Both the position numbers and the translations under genes were made by a program. A DNA stretch of 64,000 nt from Varanus komodoensis (Eukaryota > Chordata > Lepidosauria > Squamata > Varanidae): contig NW_025335268.1 of assembly GCF_004798865.1 (NCBI RefSeq), positions 56,168,936-56,232,935 on the forward strand, read 5' to 3'. The notes beneath the pieces were generated by a model. It was given only the letters and a program-made list of their open reading frames with translations. It did not search any database and was not told the origin of the DNA. Position 1 is the stretch's first letter, and the number at the start of each line of letters is the position of its first letter. Shown here in pieces: positions 62,006 to 64,000 of the stretch.

Positions 62006-62924
62006 TATTAATTCAGTTACAAACTGCATACATCACATTATAGCTTTAAAAGAACAGTAAAGAAAAAATAAAAATACAGAAGAATAAAATATTTAAAATC
62101 AATACTGGTACCAAAAACCATTTGTAGTCCAGCAACATTTGGAGAGACATAAATTCCCCACTGTTGTTGCAAAGTATCCATATGAACCTTCCACCATATT
62201 CCACAGCCTATTTCAGCCAGAGTAACTGATTTATGTGGATCAGATTTCATTAATCTAAAAATTAGAGCATTTCTGCTAATTGAGTGCTATTAACTGTACA
62301 TGGGCTCTGGGTATGAGACAGAAACCATTTGGGTTCCTCTTGGGCAGCAGCAATCCTTATCAAGGAGCATGATAAATGAAGTGAAAGAAATGATAGGAGC
62401 AGAGGTACACAGGCCCATGTGGACACCACGAAGCCCTTGGGGTGGGAAAAGCATTCTCCTCCTTGATGCCTTCTCCACTAATGTCAGTTAACATAAATGC
62501 ATCATCCAGTGATCATGCTGACTCGAACAAGGAATAAGGTGTCAGTCTGCCTTGGAGAAATCAAGGCAGATGCTAAGACTGGTTGGAAAGACATTGGTAA
62601 GATCATTGCTTTCAGCCAGCCGTCATGGGAGCAGCCAAGCCTGAGCACATGATACTACCCCAAATAAGTTTGTCCTCAAATTCAAGAGGAACACACAAAG
62701 CTGTCACATGTTGCAAGAAGCCGGGGTTCCCAGGCACACTTGCTCGATAATTTACAAGCAGTTTCTGGTTCACACATCAATCTAAATAAGCCAGGCTCGT
62801 AATGGGAGCAATTGTAAGCATTTGCAAGCAATGTCTGGAACCCTTGCTTATCATTATTAATGTACTGGTTATCTTTATGAGTGTTAATTACCATTCCTGA
62901 TCATGGATTTTAATGCCATTTTAG

Positions 62925-63005
62925 CTTTGCAGTGTCCTGTTACAGAAAAAATGGAGTGGTGCGCTGTAAGTGCAAAGAAAATTATGCAGGGCCAAACTGT
63001 GAAAG
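62925..63005 (+). CDS. LAMA4: laminin subunit alpha-4, fourth coding exon
   Basis: This 81-base exon begins with the last base of the split asparagine codon and encodes FAVSCYRKNGVVRCKCKENY then AGPNCE plus two bases (AG) of an arginine codon. Mammalian LAMA4 has 'NFAESCYRKNGAVRCICNENYAGPNCER' here. It continues the second LE repeat, with its C...C.C.......C series intact. The acceptor 'taatgccattttag' ends at 62924, and the donor AG|GTATGT starts at 63006, leaving phase 2. The next exon (expected to begin with the rest of the arginine codon and CAPGYYG) lies beyond the right edge. Confidence 0.95.
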
Positions 63006-64000
63006 GTATGTACATTTTCAGATGCAGCATTTTAAGCATGATAAACCTTTGTGTCATTCATCTTGATCAAATACTATCTATGTTTTAACAAATGCAGTTT
63101 TTAAATTCCTCTGCCCCTTTATCTGAAGAATGAAACCTCAAGCCTAGATATGGTTGTGTTCAGCGGTCTATGTTCTGTCACGTTCAGTAGGCTATAGCCA
63201 TACAAAGTCCCACTTGGCCTACATTTGTGAGTCCCTGGCTCTTGTTGGTCCTCTCAGGCCTAGGTATGATGCTGCGATTTGGCTTTCTATTCATACCCTT
63301 GGCCTCTACTGCTGCTGTTCCAACTGGTCGTCCTCAGCTGGGTCAAGGTCAATCATGATAAAACATTCCTGGATGCTCCTAAGATTAGCCAAATGGAACC
63401 CAGTTCCATTTTGTCTTATGTAGAGAGATGTGAACCCTTAGAAAATATCTGGGGAAAACATGAACAAATCAGTAGCAGGAGATTTTCTTCAGAACCCCAC
63501 CAACCCCTGCCCCATACCTGAGGGGAATTTTTAATCTGATTTTCCTGTCTCCCCATAACTTTACAGAACTTCCTATAGCATGGGAATGGTAAATTCAAAT
63601 CTTCATTACCCTTCCACTTTACATAGTGCTGAGAAAAGCCATCATGCATTTTTGCATTTTGAGATGAGAATTAGTGTTAGAGTACAAATGGTACGTGCTT
63701 TCTACTCTAAAGAAGTGTGGTGTGGTGTGATGTGGTTGGGTTGAGTTTTGCCCTCCTGAACTAATTCTGTCATAGTGAGAAAAAATGTGCTTTTCAACTT
63801 TGGGTAAAGCACTTTGGTTGCCAAATATAAATTAGGACAAATTAGAAAAGAGGATTGGTAACAGCATAAACAAAGTGCAGATTTTGAAGTCAGTGATTCA
63901 GATTTTGCCCTCTCTGATGTAAAAGCACTATCCTTGGCCGGTTTCACCCACACACCACATTGAGAATGTCACAGGTGCTTTCTACACGATCCATGAAATC
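63006..64000 (+). other. LAMA4: LAMA4 intron 4, partial
   Basis: It starts with GTATGT and runs to the window end without a recognisable exon. Short frames here have no known domain. Confidence 0.75.

Larger units (their letters stand above)
56346..62924 (+). other. LAMA4: LAMA4 intron 3 (about 6.6 kb)
   Basis: It is bounded by GTACGT and 'ggattttaatgccattttag'. It holds the CR1 scrap at 56945-57060, the hAT element at 57639-57863, a GA-rich run at 58376-58402, a LINE-like tail near 59930-59995 and a hAT-like relic at 61918-62005. The longest frame (57306-57797, 163 codons) runs into the hAT element and has no known domain. No extra LAMA4 exon was seen. Confidence 0.8.

Overview
The window is vertebrate nuclear DNA, most likely from a squamate reptile (a lizard, though a snake cannot be ruled out). 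Three things suggest this: BovB/RTE LINEs next to CR1/L2-type LINEs with the '...aaataaataaa' tail common in squamates, many MIR/CORE-like tRNA SINEs, and short hAT-like relics. The sequence is AT-rich, has few genes and carries many old transposable elements and microsatellites.

One host gene is recognised: the 5' part of LAMA4 (laminin subunit alpha-4) on the + strand. Its four visible coding exons are 34468-34668 (start codon, signal peptide, N-terminal segment), 54364-54465, 56221-56345 and 62925-63005 (laminin EGF-like region). Every exon joins in frame with canonical GT/AG sites, and the spliced product aligns well with mammalian LAMA4 as I remember it. The gene runs off the right edge. 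Intron 1 is about 19.7 kb, intron 2 about 1.75 kb and intron 3 about 6.6 kb.

Layout: 1-34.4 kb is upstream intergenic DNA with no recognisable host coding exon. It contains CR1/L2 LINE 3' pieces (about 0.3-0.8, 5.1-5.8, 14.3 and 24.4-24.7 kb), two BovB/RTE copies (6.0-6.9 and 28.1-29.6 kb), a decayed L1-clade reverse transcriptase on the minus strand (16.4-17.3 kb), CORE-SINEs, two tRNA-derived SINEs of another type, hAT-like short relics and simple repeats. From 33.7 to 34.47 kb is the presumed LAMA4 promoter and 5' leader, with a long pyrimidine tract, a CpG/NotI-type site, a good splice donor-like site and a start-stop mini-uORF (ATGTGA) just before the main ATG. The introns from 34.7 to 64 kb hold further relics, including a well-preserved non-autonomous hAT element with a target duplication at 57.6-57.9 kb and a CR1 reverse transcriptase scrap at about 57.0 kb.

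I found no RNA gene, CRISPR array, operon-like cluster or convincing new biological system. The more interesting points are the LAMA4 leader architecture, an unexplained inverted-repeat segment at 821-1075, and several unclassified repeats.
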